Positions 27,901 to 35,824 are shown, counted from the first letter of the stretch. The stretch is 64,000 nucleotides of DNA from an uncultured Prevotellaceae bacterium (GCA_947167515.1 CAMVIM010000021.1:1-64000), one strand, 5' to 3'. Notes: generated by a model from the letters alone, not told the origin. Program-made: numbers and translations.

Positions 27901-29529
27901 ATAGGCGAAAGCATTTTCTCCGATTGTTTTTAAGGTGGCAGGCAACTGCACTGAAGCAAGAGCCTTACACTGATAGAAAGCGTAGGGGTAGATGTTCGTC
28001 ACTTGGGTGGAGAAGATGTTGATGTTCTCCATTGCTGCGTTGCCATAGAACATGCTTCGGCTCAGCATGCTGAGGTGGGCTGGTAGCTTGATGCTCTTCA
28101 GACTATACATGCCGCTGAAGTGCGACTCTCCCTGCAGGGTAACATCGCCATCACCTAAGAAGGTGACATTTTCCACTGCCTCGCAGTGAGAAAACGCATA
28201 GGAACCGAGCGAGGTGAGCGTAGCTGGAAGCGTGATGTCGCTGCTCAATTGCTTGCAATTATAGAAAGCGTAGTTGCCGATGGTCGTTACCTTCGATGGG
28301 ATGTTGACAGAAGTCAGGTTGCTGCAGCCATCAAAAGCGTTCTCGCCGATGGTGGTCAATGTGCCAGGCAGTGTGACCGATGTCAGGCTGCTGCAGTTAT
28401 AGCAGACTCTGGACCCGAGGCTGGTGAGCGTGGAGGGGAACATCAGTTCCTGCAATGCCTTACATCCATAGAACACGCTTTGTCCCAGCTCCGTCACGCC
28501 CTCGGGTACCCGAAAAGCTGTTAGCTTCTCGCAGCCGTCGAAGGCATAGCGCCCGATGCTCTCCATCGTCGTTGACTTCATGTCAACCGTCTCCAGCAGC
28601 TTGCACGACTGAAAGGCATAGCTGCCGATGGTCTTCACCCCCGCTGGAATGTTGGTGGCAGTCAACCCCTTGCAGTTGCCAAAGGCATAGTCGCCGATGC
28701 TGGTCACTGTGGAGGGGAGTACGACGCCGTCTAAGATATCGTCATCATAAAATGCGGCGTATCCAATGCTCGTCAGTCCCTCATGTAGGGTCACAGAGGT
28801 AAGACTGTCGCAGTCGGAGAAAACATAGGGTAATAGTGTCGTCACACCTTGGGGTATCGCCACCGCTTTCAGTGCCTTGCAACCAGAAAATGCACCCTCC
28901 CCTATAGATGTTAATGATGACGGTATCGCCACCGCTTTCAGTGCCTTGCAATACTGAAAGGCACGCTCCCCTATAGATGTCAATGATGACGGTAGCGTGG
29001 CCGCTGTTAGTGACTGGCAGTTGTAAAAGGCACCCTTGACAATCTCAGTGATGGTCGAAGGCAGATTGATGCTCGTCAACTTATTACAGTTGTAGAACGC
29101 AGCCTCGTCCACCTTCGTCATCTGCGAGCCCGCGGCGATGGTCACTGTCTGCAGACTCGTGCACTCGGAGAAATTGCTCGAACTGAACTCTTTCAGCGAA
29201 GCAGGAATCTCCACCGATGTCAGGTTGGTGCACCAGCGGAAAGAGCAGAAGCCCATCTTTTCCAGTGTGTTGGGGAAGGTGACAGACGTGATGAACATGC
29301 GTTGGTCAAACGCATACTCACCGATGTACTTGACCGTGTAGGTCGTTCCACCCGATGTGATGGTGGAGGGGATGACGATGTTTGGCGTGCTCTGGTAGAG
29401 GCACGAGGAGACAGTCGCCGACCCGTCGTCGTTGAGCGTGTACCGCAAGGAGTCCACGTCCACCGTTGTGGCTGCCCTGGCCGTCATGGCCGTCAGCAGC
29501 ACCAGCAATAAGGTTAAGGTCTTTTTCAT
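24928..29529 (-). CDS. Secreted BspA-type leucine-rich-repeat protein with dockerin-like module
   Basis: A 1533-residue exported protein with a signal peptide ending TARA (residue 19). About 35 repeats of the BspA/LRR_5 type fill residues about 45-910, with the 23-residue pattern LPSSLTSIGERAFQYCKALK. Then come beta domains and a short leucine-rich segment (about 1080-1180). Residues about 1296-1362 contain two calcium-loop repeats, GDVDFNGLCNVSDLQ and GDLNADNAINVLDVV, as in dockerin type I. The C-terminus (IWYTIDGRKLDKK..GIYIVNRKKVIIK) is a type IX secretion style tail. BspA proteins of oral Bacteroidales bind host matrix proteins and other bacteria. It is the first gene of the operon with the giant protein and has a good promoter. 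Confidence 0.85.
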   Translation of the reverse strand: MKKTLTLLLVLLTAMTARAATTVDVDSLRYTLNDDGSATVSSCLYQSTPNIVIPSTITSGGTTYTVKYIGEYAFDQRMFITSVTFPNTLEKMGFCSFRWCTNLTSVEIPASLKEFSSSNFSECTSLQTVTIAAGSQMTKVDEAAFYNCNKLTSINLPSTITEIVKGAFYNCQSLTAATLPSSLTSIGERAFQYCKALKAVAIPSSLTSIGEGAFSGCKALKAVAIPQGVTTLLPYVFSDCDSLTSVTLHEGLTSIGYAAFYDDDILDGVVLPSTVTSIGDYAFGNCKGLTATNIPAGVKTIGSYAFQSCKLLETVDMKSTTMESIGRYAFDGCEKLTAFRVPEGVTELGQSVFYGCKALQELMFPSTLTSLGSRVCYNCSSLTSVTLPGTLTTIGENAFDGCSNLTSVNIPSKVTTIGNYAFYNCKQLSSDITLPATLTSLGSYAFSHCEAVENVTFLGDGDVTLQGESHFSGMYSLKSIKLPAHLSMLSRSMFYGNAAMENINIFSTQVTNIYPYAFYQCKALASVQLPATLKTIGENAFAYCENLAAATFPAALKSIGNHAFRNTSLAAVQLNNGLESIGNNAFSNCNQMTSAIFPEMLTTMGTYVLSECGNLQTVVFPKNLITIPYASCYQCKKLADVTLPPNVETIGGYAFHEANSLKAVTMPVTVKTIEQYAFYHTLMPSLTLNEGLETIGRNAFTHCDRLKELTLPSTLKQMNQNAFSLCDSIYTLTFAENMEGLTLNGNNHFESNTSLRKVTLPKTGMTTIPNGMFRECDRLRNIELPATITSISDYAFYGCDSLQTIYIPDAVKSIGYETFCYCRGLRYVRLPEGLESIGQSCFAYTEKLPFINIPSTVTNIGNWAVHTTATSSNTNFKSIGIMGSTMPGTKDHVFWQYQPAFSLLVPAGQESDYQNSTAWTPDATDNRTIKGYPATKKTLTEDLIHLYTPTAETYVSGSPEAVMVEWFEGMGNYQVFYTDKQGNTTTKMPETIGDYTISLVFEEGPYYKPATFNNIGTFTLQEIADEDFALLWDFYSKTYDWTKQKSTWTGSGGGGAPANWKLVEGRKESAVGIFGVKWNNGHVEEINMGANTSIYNLNANETPVSLFALPKVKKIDMQNVELYGNISDKVEEWLASGKTLSPTLEYLDLERNKLEGNISTLVNNLPALKTLDVHQNRFSTVWPALAETIEDIDISNQTITDIVATVDLRDMTESGFFSTLPSIVFYDPAARTYAEDISINVKNQTNWSSFNLNYVGDNDFNVTGNCTWKGASGDEAQCSYTDSKNKTTSFKANFYYDMGDVDFNGLCNVSDLQQSINYLFNDGTTYPTYRYNFTAGDLNADNAINVLDVVREVDLLLSMNEPTTAGANARRAKAVESSEESEASLYVKNERVILNAGRPVAAIDMTMSAADAERINWMANTGMTVSKKKLADDRVHIIIYSTTGKTLPSGVTTLATNAAQGYIDAATMVDAKAQMMRAILNDADADIVTGIENLSTTLAEGKEIWYTIDGRKLDKKPVEKGIYIVNRKKVIIK

Positions 29530-29569
29530 ATTAGGTTAGTTTTGGTATAATTATTCAGGCTATAATTTA

Positions 29570-29602
29570 CAAAATTACAATATTTTATCTTAAATTATCA
29601 AA
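29570..29602 (-). promoter_or_regulatory. Promoter of the leucine-rich-repeat/giant protein operon
   Basis: On the minus strand TTTG (29599-29602) is followed after 21 nt by TAATTTTG (29570-29577), 41 bp before the start codon. The remaining gap upstream to 29932 holds no gene. Confidence 0.7.
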
Positions 29603-29802
29603 GGGAAGACACCCATCCCCCCCATTGATTAACAAAAATTAACTCAAATATTTCCATAAAAGGACAGAGTAAGGGGATATTGGGGAAAATGGAAACTTTT
29701 CAAAAGGAGAAAAAGTTGTCAAAAAACTTTATCACCAAGAAAAAGAGGGATTTCATTTCTTTTCGACAACAGATGCCACGGAACACCCTCTTTACATACA
29801 AC

Positions 29803-29851
29803 GCCGTTCAATATGTAAATTGTACGGCATACCAATTACATATTGAACGGC
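29803..29851. repeat. 16-bp inverted repeat in the 403-bp gap upstream of the surface operon
   Basis: GCCGTTCAATATGTAA (29803-29818) has its exact reverse complement at 29836-29851, with a 17-nt spacer. It lies about 200 bp upstream of the surface-operon promoter and 82 bp past the transporter stop. It may be an operator or an RNA hairpin. The rest of 29530-29932 shows only AT-rich sequence and the promoter. Confidence 0.6.
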
Positions 29852-29932
29852 ATACAAATTAGAAATGGAACGTCGTTGCGCGTAGTACGAAAGTTGAGTT
29901 AAATAGATAAAAGGGGCAATAGGGGAGCCGCA

Positions 29933-31441
29933 TCACTTGGTGATGGGCTTGTATTTGGGCACGAGCACCTTCATGATGAGCCATGCGATGAGGTAGGCGA
30001 GGGCGCAGTAGCAGAAGACCATCATGTAGCCGGCGGGCTTGCCGGTGCAGGCTTCGGTCACGATGGACTCGTTCTCGTCGTAGGTGAACTGGTAGAGGAA
30101 GCTGAACTCGTCGCCTTCCTGCTCGGCATAGGTGAAGAGCAGACCGCTGCCCCAGTTGATGGCGAAGGAGCAGAGGCCGCCGAACATGGTGCCGATGCCG
30201 GTGATGGAGGCGATGGCGGACTTGGGGAACATGTCGCCGATGGTGGAGTAGAGGTTGGCTGACCATGCCTGATGTCCTGCTCCGGCGAGGCCGATGATGA
30301 TGCAGGGCCACCACACGGAGGTGCCAGCGAGGGGCTGGGCGAACATGGCGAAGATGGGGAAGAAGGCGAAGATGAGCATGGCGCGCATGCGGCCTGCATA
30401 GGGTTCCATGCCGAGTTTCTCGACGAAGAGTTTGGGCAGGTAGCCGCCGCCGATGCTGACCACGGTGACGATGAGGTAGAGCACGAAGATGAGTGCCTGG
30501 CCCATGGGGTCGGATGATTTGTAGCCGAGTTCGGAGAAGTAGGCGGGTGCCCAGAAGAGGAAGAACCACCATACGCCGTCGGTGAGGAGCTTGCCGACGA
30601 TGAAGGCCCAGGTCTGTCGGTAGGTGAAGCACTTGAGGAAGGGTATCTGGAGGTTGTCGTTGGCCTGCTCGCGGGTGGGTGCGGCGGCTTTTTCCTCGAC
30701 TGCGGGTGTGTTGTTGTCTTGCTGGATGTAGGCGAGTTCTGCCTCGTTCACATGGGTGCTTTCGGTAGGCTTGTTGTAGAGCACAGCCCAGAGGATAGCC
30801 CAGATGAAGCCGACGCCACCGATGATGATGAAGGCCATTTCCCAGCCCATCCGCTCGGCGAGCACGGGGATGGTGAGGGGTGCGGCGAGGGCACCTACGG
30901 AGGCTCCTGCATTGAAGATGGAGGTGGCGAGGGCACGGTCTTTCTTGGGGAAATATTCGGCGGTCACCTTGATGGCGGCAGGGAAGTTGCCTGCCTCGCC
31001 TGTGGCGAGCACGATGCGACAGGCGAGGAAGAGCCAGACGCTCCAGGTGCTGATGAGGAGAGCGAGGTCGGTGCCTGCCTTGACAGCTCGGAGGGCTGCT
31101 TCGTTTTCAATGCCTGTGAGCGACATGGTGATGATGCCGCATGCTGCGTGGAGGCAGGCTCCGATGGACCAGATGATGATGGCCCAGATGTAGCCTTTCT
31201 TGGTGCCCATCCAGTCGATGAACTTGCCTGCGAAGAGGGAGATGAAGGCGTAGAAGATGGAGAATGCGGCGGTGATGAAGCCGTAGTCGGCATCGCTCCA
31301 GTGGAAGTCGAGCGCGATGAAGTCCTTCCATGTGAGTGAGAGCACCTGGCGGTCCATGTAGTTGACCGTGGTGGCGAGGAAGAGCATCGCGCAGATGACC
31401 CAACGATAGTTGGTCATTTTTTGCATTGTGGTTGTACTCAT
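29933..31441 (-). CDS. MFS transporter, hexuronate (ExuT-like) family
   Basis: A 502-residue major-facilitator protein with about twelve membrane segments, of the anion:cation symporter group that includes hexuronate transporters. The N-terminus has YRWVICAMLFLATTVNYMDR, followed by the loop motif FAGKFIDWMGTKKGY and RIVLATGEAGNFPAAIK, typical of ExuT-like proteins. A charged cytoplasmic loop of about 45 residues follows helix 6. No uronate catabolic genes are in the window, so glucuronate/galacturonate uptake rests on family resemblance. It lies downstream of folB on the same strand with an 88-bp gap. Confidence 0.82.
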   Translation of the reverse strand: MSTTTMQKMTNYRWVICAMLFLATTVNYMDRQVLSLTWKDFIALDFHWSDADYGFITAAFSIFYAFISLFAGKFIDWMGTKKGYIWAIIIWSIGACLHAACGIITMSLTGIENEAALRAVKAGTDLALLISTWSVWLFLACRIVLATGEAGNFPAAIKVTAEYFPKKDRALATSIFNAGASVGALAAPLTIPVLAERMGWEMAFIIIGGVGFIWAILWAVLYNKPTESTHVNEAELAYIQQDNNTPAVEEKAAAPTREQANDNLQIPFLKCFTYRQTWAFIVGKLLTDGVWWFFLFWAPAYFSELGYKSSDPMGQALIFVLYLIVTVVSIGGGYLPKLFVEKLGMEPYAGRMRAMLIFAFFPIFAMFAQPLAGTSVWWPCIIIGLAGAGHQAWSANLYSTIGDMFPKSAIASITGIGTMFGGLCSFAINWGSGLLFTYAEQEGDEFSFLYQFTYDENESIVTEACTGKPAGYMMVFCYCALAYLIAWLIMKVLVPKYKPITK

Positions 31442-31529
31442 GATTGTTATATTTTTAATTTTTTAATTGTCAACTTTTTTATGTTGTAGAAGTTATAGGA
31501 GTTAAAGAAGTTATCGCTACGCTCAGAAG

Positions 31530-31913
31530 TTATAGACGAATGCTGTTGTCAATGAGGCGATTCACGCTTATCTCCACTCCTGCTCCCTGGCAGTCGGCTC
31601 CCATGGGGGGATTCTCTTTCAGCAGTCGCAGGTGGACTGCGGTGGCTCCTGGCTGCTCGTCGAGGATGGCTTGGGCGATGCGTCCTGCTGCGTGTTCGAC
31701 GAGGGCTGAGGGGTGCTGCATCTCGCGCCGGATGGTGTGGTAGATGTCGGCATAGTTGATGGTGCCGCTGAGTCGGTCATGCTGGATGGCGTCGGAGAGG
31801 TCGGCTTCCACCTCGCAGTCGATGGTGTAGTAGGCTCCGACTTTCTGCTCTTGTGGCATCACGCCGTGGTAGGCATAGAGCCGCAGGCCTTTCAGAATGA
31901 CTTTTTGTGACAT
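31530..31913 (-). CDS. folB: Dihydroneopterin aldolase
   Basis: A 127-residue enzyme of folate synthesis that cleaves 7,8-dihydroneopterin to 6-hydroxymethyl-dihydropterin and glycolaldehyde. Family marks are LYAYHGVMPQEQKVG near the N-terminus (with the substrate-binding glutamate), INYADIYHTI, LVEHAAGRIAQAIL and the C-terminal RLLKENPPMGAD carrying the catalytic lysine. The length is normal. It begins 14 bp after the ribonucleotide-reductase-like gene and is probably in one transcript with it. Confidence 0.93.
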   Translation of the reverse strand: MSQKVILKGLRLYAYHGVMPQEQKVGAYYTIDCEVEADLSDAIQHDRLSGTINYADIYHTIRREMQHPSALVEHAAGRIAQAILDEQPGATAVHLRLLKENPPMGADCQGAGVEISVNRLIDNSIRL

Positions 31914-31927
31914 GGGCGAGGTGAGGG

Positions 31928-32605
31928 TTAGTCTGTTTCGGAGGGGTCGGTGTCGAAGTCGATGTCATCCATCTGCTCGTAGTTGCCTTGCTCGTCGGCA
32001 GGGATGGTGTATTTCTTCAGGGCACGTGCCACGCCGTTTGCCCATGTGTTGATGTTTTCGTTCTCAAGTTGCAGTGAACCCACGAGCTTGATGACGTTTG
32101 TCAGGGGCATCCTGTAGCGCAGCACTCCGCTGATGAGCTTGGCGTAGTTCCAATATTCCTTGTTGAATCGTTCGGAGAGCCCTTCGATGGTGGTCTTGTA
32201 GCCGCGTCGGTTGACGAAGGTGAAGTCGTAGCGTTTGGTGCCGTCGGCATTGATGTGCTTGATGATGTATCCCTTGTTGACGGTTTTGGGCAGCGCGATG
32301 CCGTCTTCATCGTCGAGCACTCCCGTGAAGATTTCATAGGGATAGCCGTCGAGCAGTCCGACGAAGGCAACCCACTTCTCTTTTTTGTTCTGGAACTTGA
32401 CCACGTCGCACTCAAGGCTGACCGGACGTTTCTCGGTGATTTCGAATTGGGGGCGGAAGGAGTAGATCTCGTTGTCGAGTATCGAGAGGATTTCCTGCCG
32501 TTCGGCTCCGTCTTCGGGTCCTTGCAGTGCCATTCTGAGTTTCTCTTCGCCAAAGTCGGCTAAGAGATGGAGGATGGCTGTGGATAGGGTTTGTACAGAT
32601 GACAT
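31928..32605 (-). CDS. Stand-alone C-terminal domain of B12-dependent ribonucleotide reductase (NrdJ-like)
   Basis: A 225-residue protein. From about residue 60 it closely follows, by recall, the C-terminal region of the large adenosylcobalamin-dependent ribonucleotide reductase of Bacteroides: EKWVAFVGLLDGYPYEIFTG, RRGYKTTIEGLSERFN, EYWNYAKLISGVLRY and INTWANGVARALKKY. The catalytic ten-stranded barrel is absent, as is the terminal cysteine-rich zinc ribbon; the last 20 residues are acidic instead. The first 60 residues (MSSVQTLSTAILHLLADFGE) are not part of that enzyme. A Bacteroidetes promoter precedes it and the frame is intact, so it looks like a maintained gene, perhaps an accessory or regulatory subunit. 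folB follows 14 bp later. Confidence 0.62.
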   Translation of the reverse strand: MSSVQTLSTAILHLLADFGEEKLRMALQGPEDGAERQEILSILDNEIYSFRPQFEITEKRPVSLECDVVKFQNKKEKWVAFVGLLDGYPYEIFTGVLDDEDGIALPKTVNKGYIIKHINADGTKRYDFTFVNRRGYKTTIEGLSERFNKEYWNYAKLISGVLRYRMPLTNVIKLVGSLQLENENINTWANGVARALKKYTIPADEQGNYEQMDDIDFDTDPSETD

Positions 32606-32670
32606 GTCAAGATGGTTTACAATTTGTCGTTTTCAAGTCGTTTTGACCATGAAAAAGTGTTAAGTATTGA

Positions 32671-32701
32671 CAAAATTACGGCACTTTTCCGAAATGACAA
32701 A
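32671..32701 (-). promoter_or_regulatory. Promoter of the NrdJ-like/folB unit
   Basis: On the minus strand TTTG (32698-32701) is followed after 19 nt by TAATTTTG (32671-32678). A divergent TAACTTTG for the nitroreductase gene lies at 32723-32730. Confidence 0.65.
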
Positions 32702-32771
32702 ATAAAAATGAAAGGATTTGCTTAACTTTGTGGAAATTTGTAAATCATCAATCGCTAAAACGAGAATTATT

Positions 32772-33509
32772 ATGGCATCATTGAGCAATAGACGAACGAT
32801 TCGCAAGTATAAGAAAGAGGACATCTCGCCTGAAAAGATGGAGTCGCTGCTCTTCCAGGCATCGAGGGCTGCCACGATGGGCAACATGCAGCTGTATAGT
32901 GTGGTGGTGACACGCTCGGAGGAAATGAAGGAGCGACTTTCACCGCTGCATTTCGGACAGCCGATGGTGAAAGACGCTCCTGTCGTGTTGACGTTCTGTG
33001 CCGACTTCAACCGCTTCACGAAGTGGTGTGAACAGCGAAATGCGGATGCGGGTTATGACAATCTGCTTTCGTTCATGAATGCTGTGAGCGACACGCTTCT
33101 GTATGTGCAGGCGTTCTGCTCGCTGGCGGAAGAAGCGGGGTATGGCACTTGCTATTTGGGCACGACGCTCTACAATCCGCAGGGCATCATTGATGTGCTG
33201 AAACTGCCGCGGCTGACTTTCCCTGTGGCGACTATCACGGTGGGTGTGCCTGACGAGTGTCCTGAACAGCCCGACCGCTTGCCCCACTTGGCGTATATTC
33301 ATGAGGAGACTTATCATGACTATGTGCCGAATCAGCTGGACATCATCTACTACTTCAAGGAACAGTTGGAGGAGAACCTGAAGTTTGTGAGAATCAACAA
33401 GAAGGAGAACTTGGCGCAGGTGTTCACCGATTGCCGGTACACGCGCAAGGACAATGAGGCGATGTCGAAGGGGCTGCTGGAGACGCTGAAGAAGCAGGGC
33501 TTCCTTTGA
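32772..33509 (+). CDS. Nitroreductase family protein
   Basis: A 245-residue flavin-dependent oxidoreductase of the nitroreductase superfamily, which uses FMN and NAD(P)H to reduce nitro compounds or quinones. It begins MASLSNRRTIRKYKKED, the phosphate-binding loop, then QASRAATMGNMQLYSVVV, and GYGTCYLGTTLYNPQGI marks the C-terminal flavin-contact region. A longer frame starts at 32718, but the ATG at 32772 opens the usual N-terminus and lies 42 bp past a TAACTTTG box. Substrate unknown. Confidence 0.87.
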   Translation: MASLSNRRTIRKYKKEDISPEKMESLLFQASRAATMGNMQLYSVVVTRSEEMKERLSPLHFGQPMVKDAPVVLTFCADFNRFTKWCEQRNADAGYDNLLSFMNAVSDTLLYVQAFCSLAEEAGYGTCYLGTTLYNPQGIIDVLKLPRLTFPVATITVGVPDECPEQPDRLPHLAYIHEETYHDYVPNQLDIIYYFKEQLEENLKFVRINKKENLAQVFTDCRYTRKDNEAMSKGLLETLKKQGFL

Positions 33510-33525
33510 TAGCACTCCTTGGACT

Positions 33526-34371
33526 TCACTCCTCTTCGTCGGCTATCTCGTCGATGTTGTCGATGTCTTCCAGCTCGATGTTGTTCTCGTCGGGCTCTTC
33601 GTCTTCGATTTCTTCGTCCACATCGCCGTCTAACTTCTTGAGTTCCTCTTCGTCCATATCCTCCTCTTCTTCTTCCTCCTCCTCTTCGAGTTCGGTTTCC
33701 TCGTCGTAACCATCTTCTTCGTCTTCTTCGGCGTGGCGATGGCGGCGTCTGCGCCCGTCTTCCTCATCGTCGATGCTGTAGTCGATGTGTACTTTCTCCA
33801 CTTTTGGCTTCGGCTTCATGAAGATGCCTTCAATCCATGTGCCACGCTCAATCTCCAGCACCTCGTAGCCATCGTCCTTGCGGCGGTCGATGATGCCTCC
33901 CTCCTTGCGCATGGTCTTTTCGGGCATGATGGTGCAGTCGACGAAGAAGGCAGACTCGATGATGTCCTGAATGGCGAGTGGAAGGCCTTTCCAGCCTGTT
34001 CCCATGTTGTGATTGATGAGGTCGAGCACTTCCCAAGCCTGAAGGTGCTGTATGTTTTCCAGGGTCAGATCCGTCACCTTCTTGATGGGGTGCTTGCGGA
34101 TGGCGATGGCGTTGTTGCCATTATCGTCGGTGGTGGAAAACACTTCATATCCCATTTCTTCGATTTTGTTCACTTTCTCCGTGTCCTCTCTTTTGAGGTA
34201 TTGGATGTCGAAGACGGTGCGGATGATGTTCTTGTAGTGTTTCTCGCTCTCTGAAAATTCGTCACGATGCTTCTTGGCATCGATAATCATCTGGCTCAGT
34301 TCGCCAGCGGTGATGGTCCAGACATTGCTTTTGTTCAGGTCGTCGAGCGACATCTTGGTCTTTTGTTTCAT
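33526..34371 (-). CDS. Hypothetical protein with long acidic C-terminal tail
   Basis: A 281-residue cytoplasmic protein I do not recognise. The first 200 residues are a mixed alpha/beta region (ITAGELSQMIIDAKKHRDEF, VFDIQYLKRED, WEVLDLINHNMGTGWKGLP). Then comes a basic patch (GRRRRHRHAEE) and a tail of about 75 residues that is mostly Glu and Asp, with one run of ten glutamates (interrupted once nearby). The tail is encoded by repeated GAG/GAA/GAT codons. The ATG at 34371 is preferred to one 54 bp upstream because MKQKTKMSLDDL follows a TACCTTTG box (34423-34430) at normal spacing. It converges on the nitroreductase gene. Confidence 0.7.
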   Translation of the reverse strand: MKQKTKMSLDDLNKSNVWTITAGELSQMIIDAKKHRDEFSESEKHYKNIIRTVFDIQYLKREDTEKVNKIEEMGYEVFSTTDDNGNNAIAIRKHPIKKVTDLTLENIQHLQAWEVLDLINHNMGTGWKGLPLAIQDIIESAFFVDCTIMPEKTMRKEGGIIDRRKDDGYEVLEIERGTWIEGIFMKPKPKVEKVHIDYSIDDEEDGRRRRHRHAEEDEEDGYDEETELEEEEEEEEEDMDEEELKKLDGDVDEEIEDEEPDENNIELEDIDNIDEIADEEE

Positions 34372-34426
34372 TGCTGCAATAATATAATAATGTGTAAATT
34401 GGTGCTTGGAAGAAATCGCCTGCAAA

Positions 34427-34608
34427 GGTACGATTAAGTGAGAGAAAAACCAAATTTTATTTGAGTTTTTCCGAACGAAAGTACTTTCGAGCGAAGCTCA
34501 ACGGTACGATTAAGTGAGAGAAAAACCAAATTTTCTTCACTCATTTCTTTTTTTTAAGGTGTTCAGGCGAGCATAGCTCGTAGTCTTTGAGTTTTTCCGA
34601 ACGAAAGT
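34427..34608. repeat. Two interleaved direct repeats in the gap 34372-34749
   Basis: A 32-bp sequence (34427-34458) recurs exactly at 34503-34534, and a 23-bp sequence (34460-34482) recurs exactly at 34586-34608. The first copy includes the -7 box of the acidic-tail gene. Between them is a small palindrome (CGAGCGAAGCTC). No gene is visible in this 378-bp gap. Confidence 0.85.
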
Positions 34609-34692
34609 GTAAAGAACATCTGCCAAGGATGAGGAAAGATGACCGAAAAAAGAGGAAAAAGGACATAAGTGCGAAAAAAAGAGGTTTTTTCT

Positions 34693-34723
34693 TTTGCCGT
34701 GTCCTATATTTGTCCTACATTTG
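34693..34723 (+). promoter_or_regulatory. Promoter of the TPR lipoprotein gene
   Basis: TTTG (34693-34696), 19 nt, then TACATTTG (34716-34723); a second TATATTTG box overlaps upstream at 34705-34712. The start codon is 26 bp downstream. Confidence 0.7.
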
Positions 34724-34749
34724 TATTTCAAAACGATTGACAGAAGAAA

Positions 34750-35766
34750 ATGTGTAAGAGAGTTTCATTAGTAATAGGGCTCATTTTGTTGTTTTTTGCA
34801 GAGCAAATGGCAACGTCGTGTACGGGGTTGTCGAATAAGAAGGGTCAAGACGCTGTGTGCGATAGTTGTAATGACTCACTGGTGATGGCTCAATTAGAGA
34901 TTAATCCCAGGCTTGTCTTGAAAACTGTTGACAGTTTGGAGGCTACGGGTTTAGTGCTTCCTCAGCGTTTGTACTGCTATCGTGCCTTGGCATACGATAA
35001 GTTGGACGAAACTCAGATGGAGATAGAATGGGGCGAAAAGGCATTGGAGGGCGATACGCTGCTGCTGGAGGATGCTGCGCTGTTTTATCAGGTGTCGGAT
35101 AAACTGTTCACGGATTTGGTGAATCGAGGCGAAACGGAAAAGGCTTTAGCTTTGGCTCAGCGCGCATATGATGAGTCCAAGAAAGATGTGAGTGCCGACG
35201 GAATGCGTTGGACGGCCATCTTACTGCATGACATAGGCTATAGCGAAATGCAGCTTGGCCACATTGATGAAGCCGAGAGCTGCTTTAGCCAGGCATACAT
35301 TGCCTTGAAGCAGTTGGCGGCTTCCAACGGGGACTTTTCCGCTTTGCTGACTTGTGCAAGGGTTTCGTACAACATTGTGGATGCCTATAATTGCACAGGA
35401 CAATATGACAAGGCAGCGGCGTGGATAGAGTCGGCTGAAGATGCTGTTGAACAGATGGGAGCTTCGCCTGAATGTACACAGGCTGTCAAGAATGACTATC
35501 TGGGTGGGTTGGCCGTCCAGAAGGCTATGATGCTCTTAGAAAAAGGGCATCGTGCAGAGGCTGACCGAGCTTACGCAACCGCCGTTGAGTTGGATTATGC
35601 TAAATCGAACCATGGTACTTTGGAGTGTGCCACTTACTTGGAACGTGCCAAGCGTATGGATGAACTGATGGCGCTGATGCCTCGAATCGACTCGCTCTCC
35701 ACTGCATGGGGCAATCCTGCTTCGTTGGAGCATTGGAAACAATATCAGACCAAGCAGAATATGTAG
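34750..35766 (+). CDS. TPR-repeat lipoprotein
   Basis: A 338-residue protein with a hydrophobic leader and a possible lipobox cysteine at residue 24 (EQMATSCTG). The rest is helical with tetratricopeptide-like repeats: YRALAYDKLDETQMEIEWGE, ALALAQRAYDESKKD, HDIGYSEMQLGHIDEAESCF and AVQKAMMLLEKGHRAEADRAY. It ends after LEHWKQYQTKQ with no further domain. In Bacteroidetes, TPR arrays of this sort often form the periplasmic sensor part of hybrid histidine kinases or regulators; here no kinase follows, so it may be a free lipoprotein or the remnant of such a protein. Function unknown. Confidence 0.72.
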   Translation: MCKRVSLVIGLILLFFAEQMATSCTGLSNKKGQDAVCDSCNDSLVMAQLEINPRLVLKTVDSLEATGLVLPQRLYCYRALAYDKLDETQMEIEWGEKALEGDTLLLEDAALFYQVSDKLFTDLVNRGETEKALALAQRAYDESKKDVSADGMRWTAILLHDIGYSEMQLGHIDEAESCFSQAYIALKQLAASNGDFSALLTCARVSYNIVDAYNCTGQYDKAAAWIESAEDAVEQMGASPECTQAVKNDYLGGLAVQKAMMLLEKGHRAEADRAYATAVELDYAKSNHGTLECATYLERAKRMDELMALMPRIDSLSTAWGNPASLEHWKQYQTKQNM

Positions 35767-35824
35767 AGTGGGGAGGGATGTTTGTCTCCCTGTAAGATAT
35801 TTTTTACCATTTATAGTATTATTT

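Noticed and set aside
26900-29200. Regular repeats of about 69 bp as a CRISPR array
   Set aside because: They encode 23-residue leucine-rich repeats in one open frame; there are no conserved repeats with unique spacers.
30272-31339. Acidic plus-strand frames opposite the MFS transporter gene
   Set aside because: They mirror the hydrophobic codons of a twelve-helix transporter, which give Glu/Asp/Gly-rich antisense.
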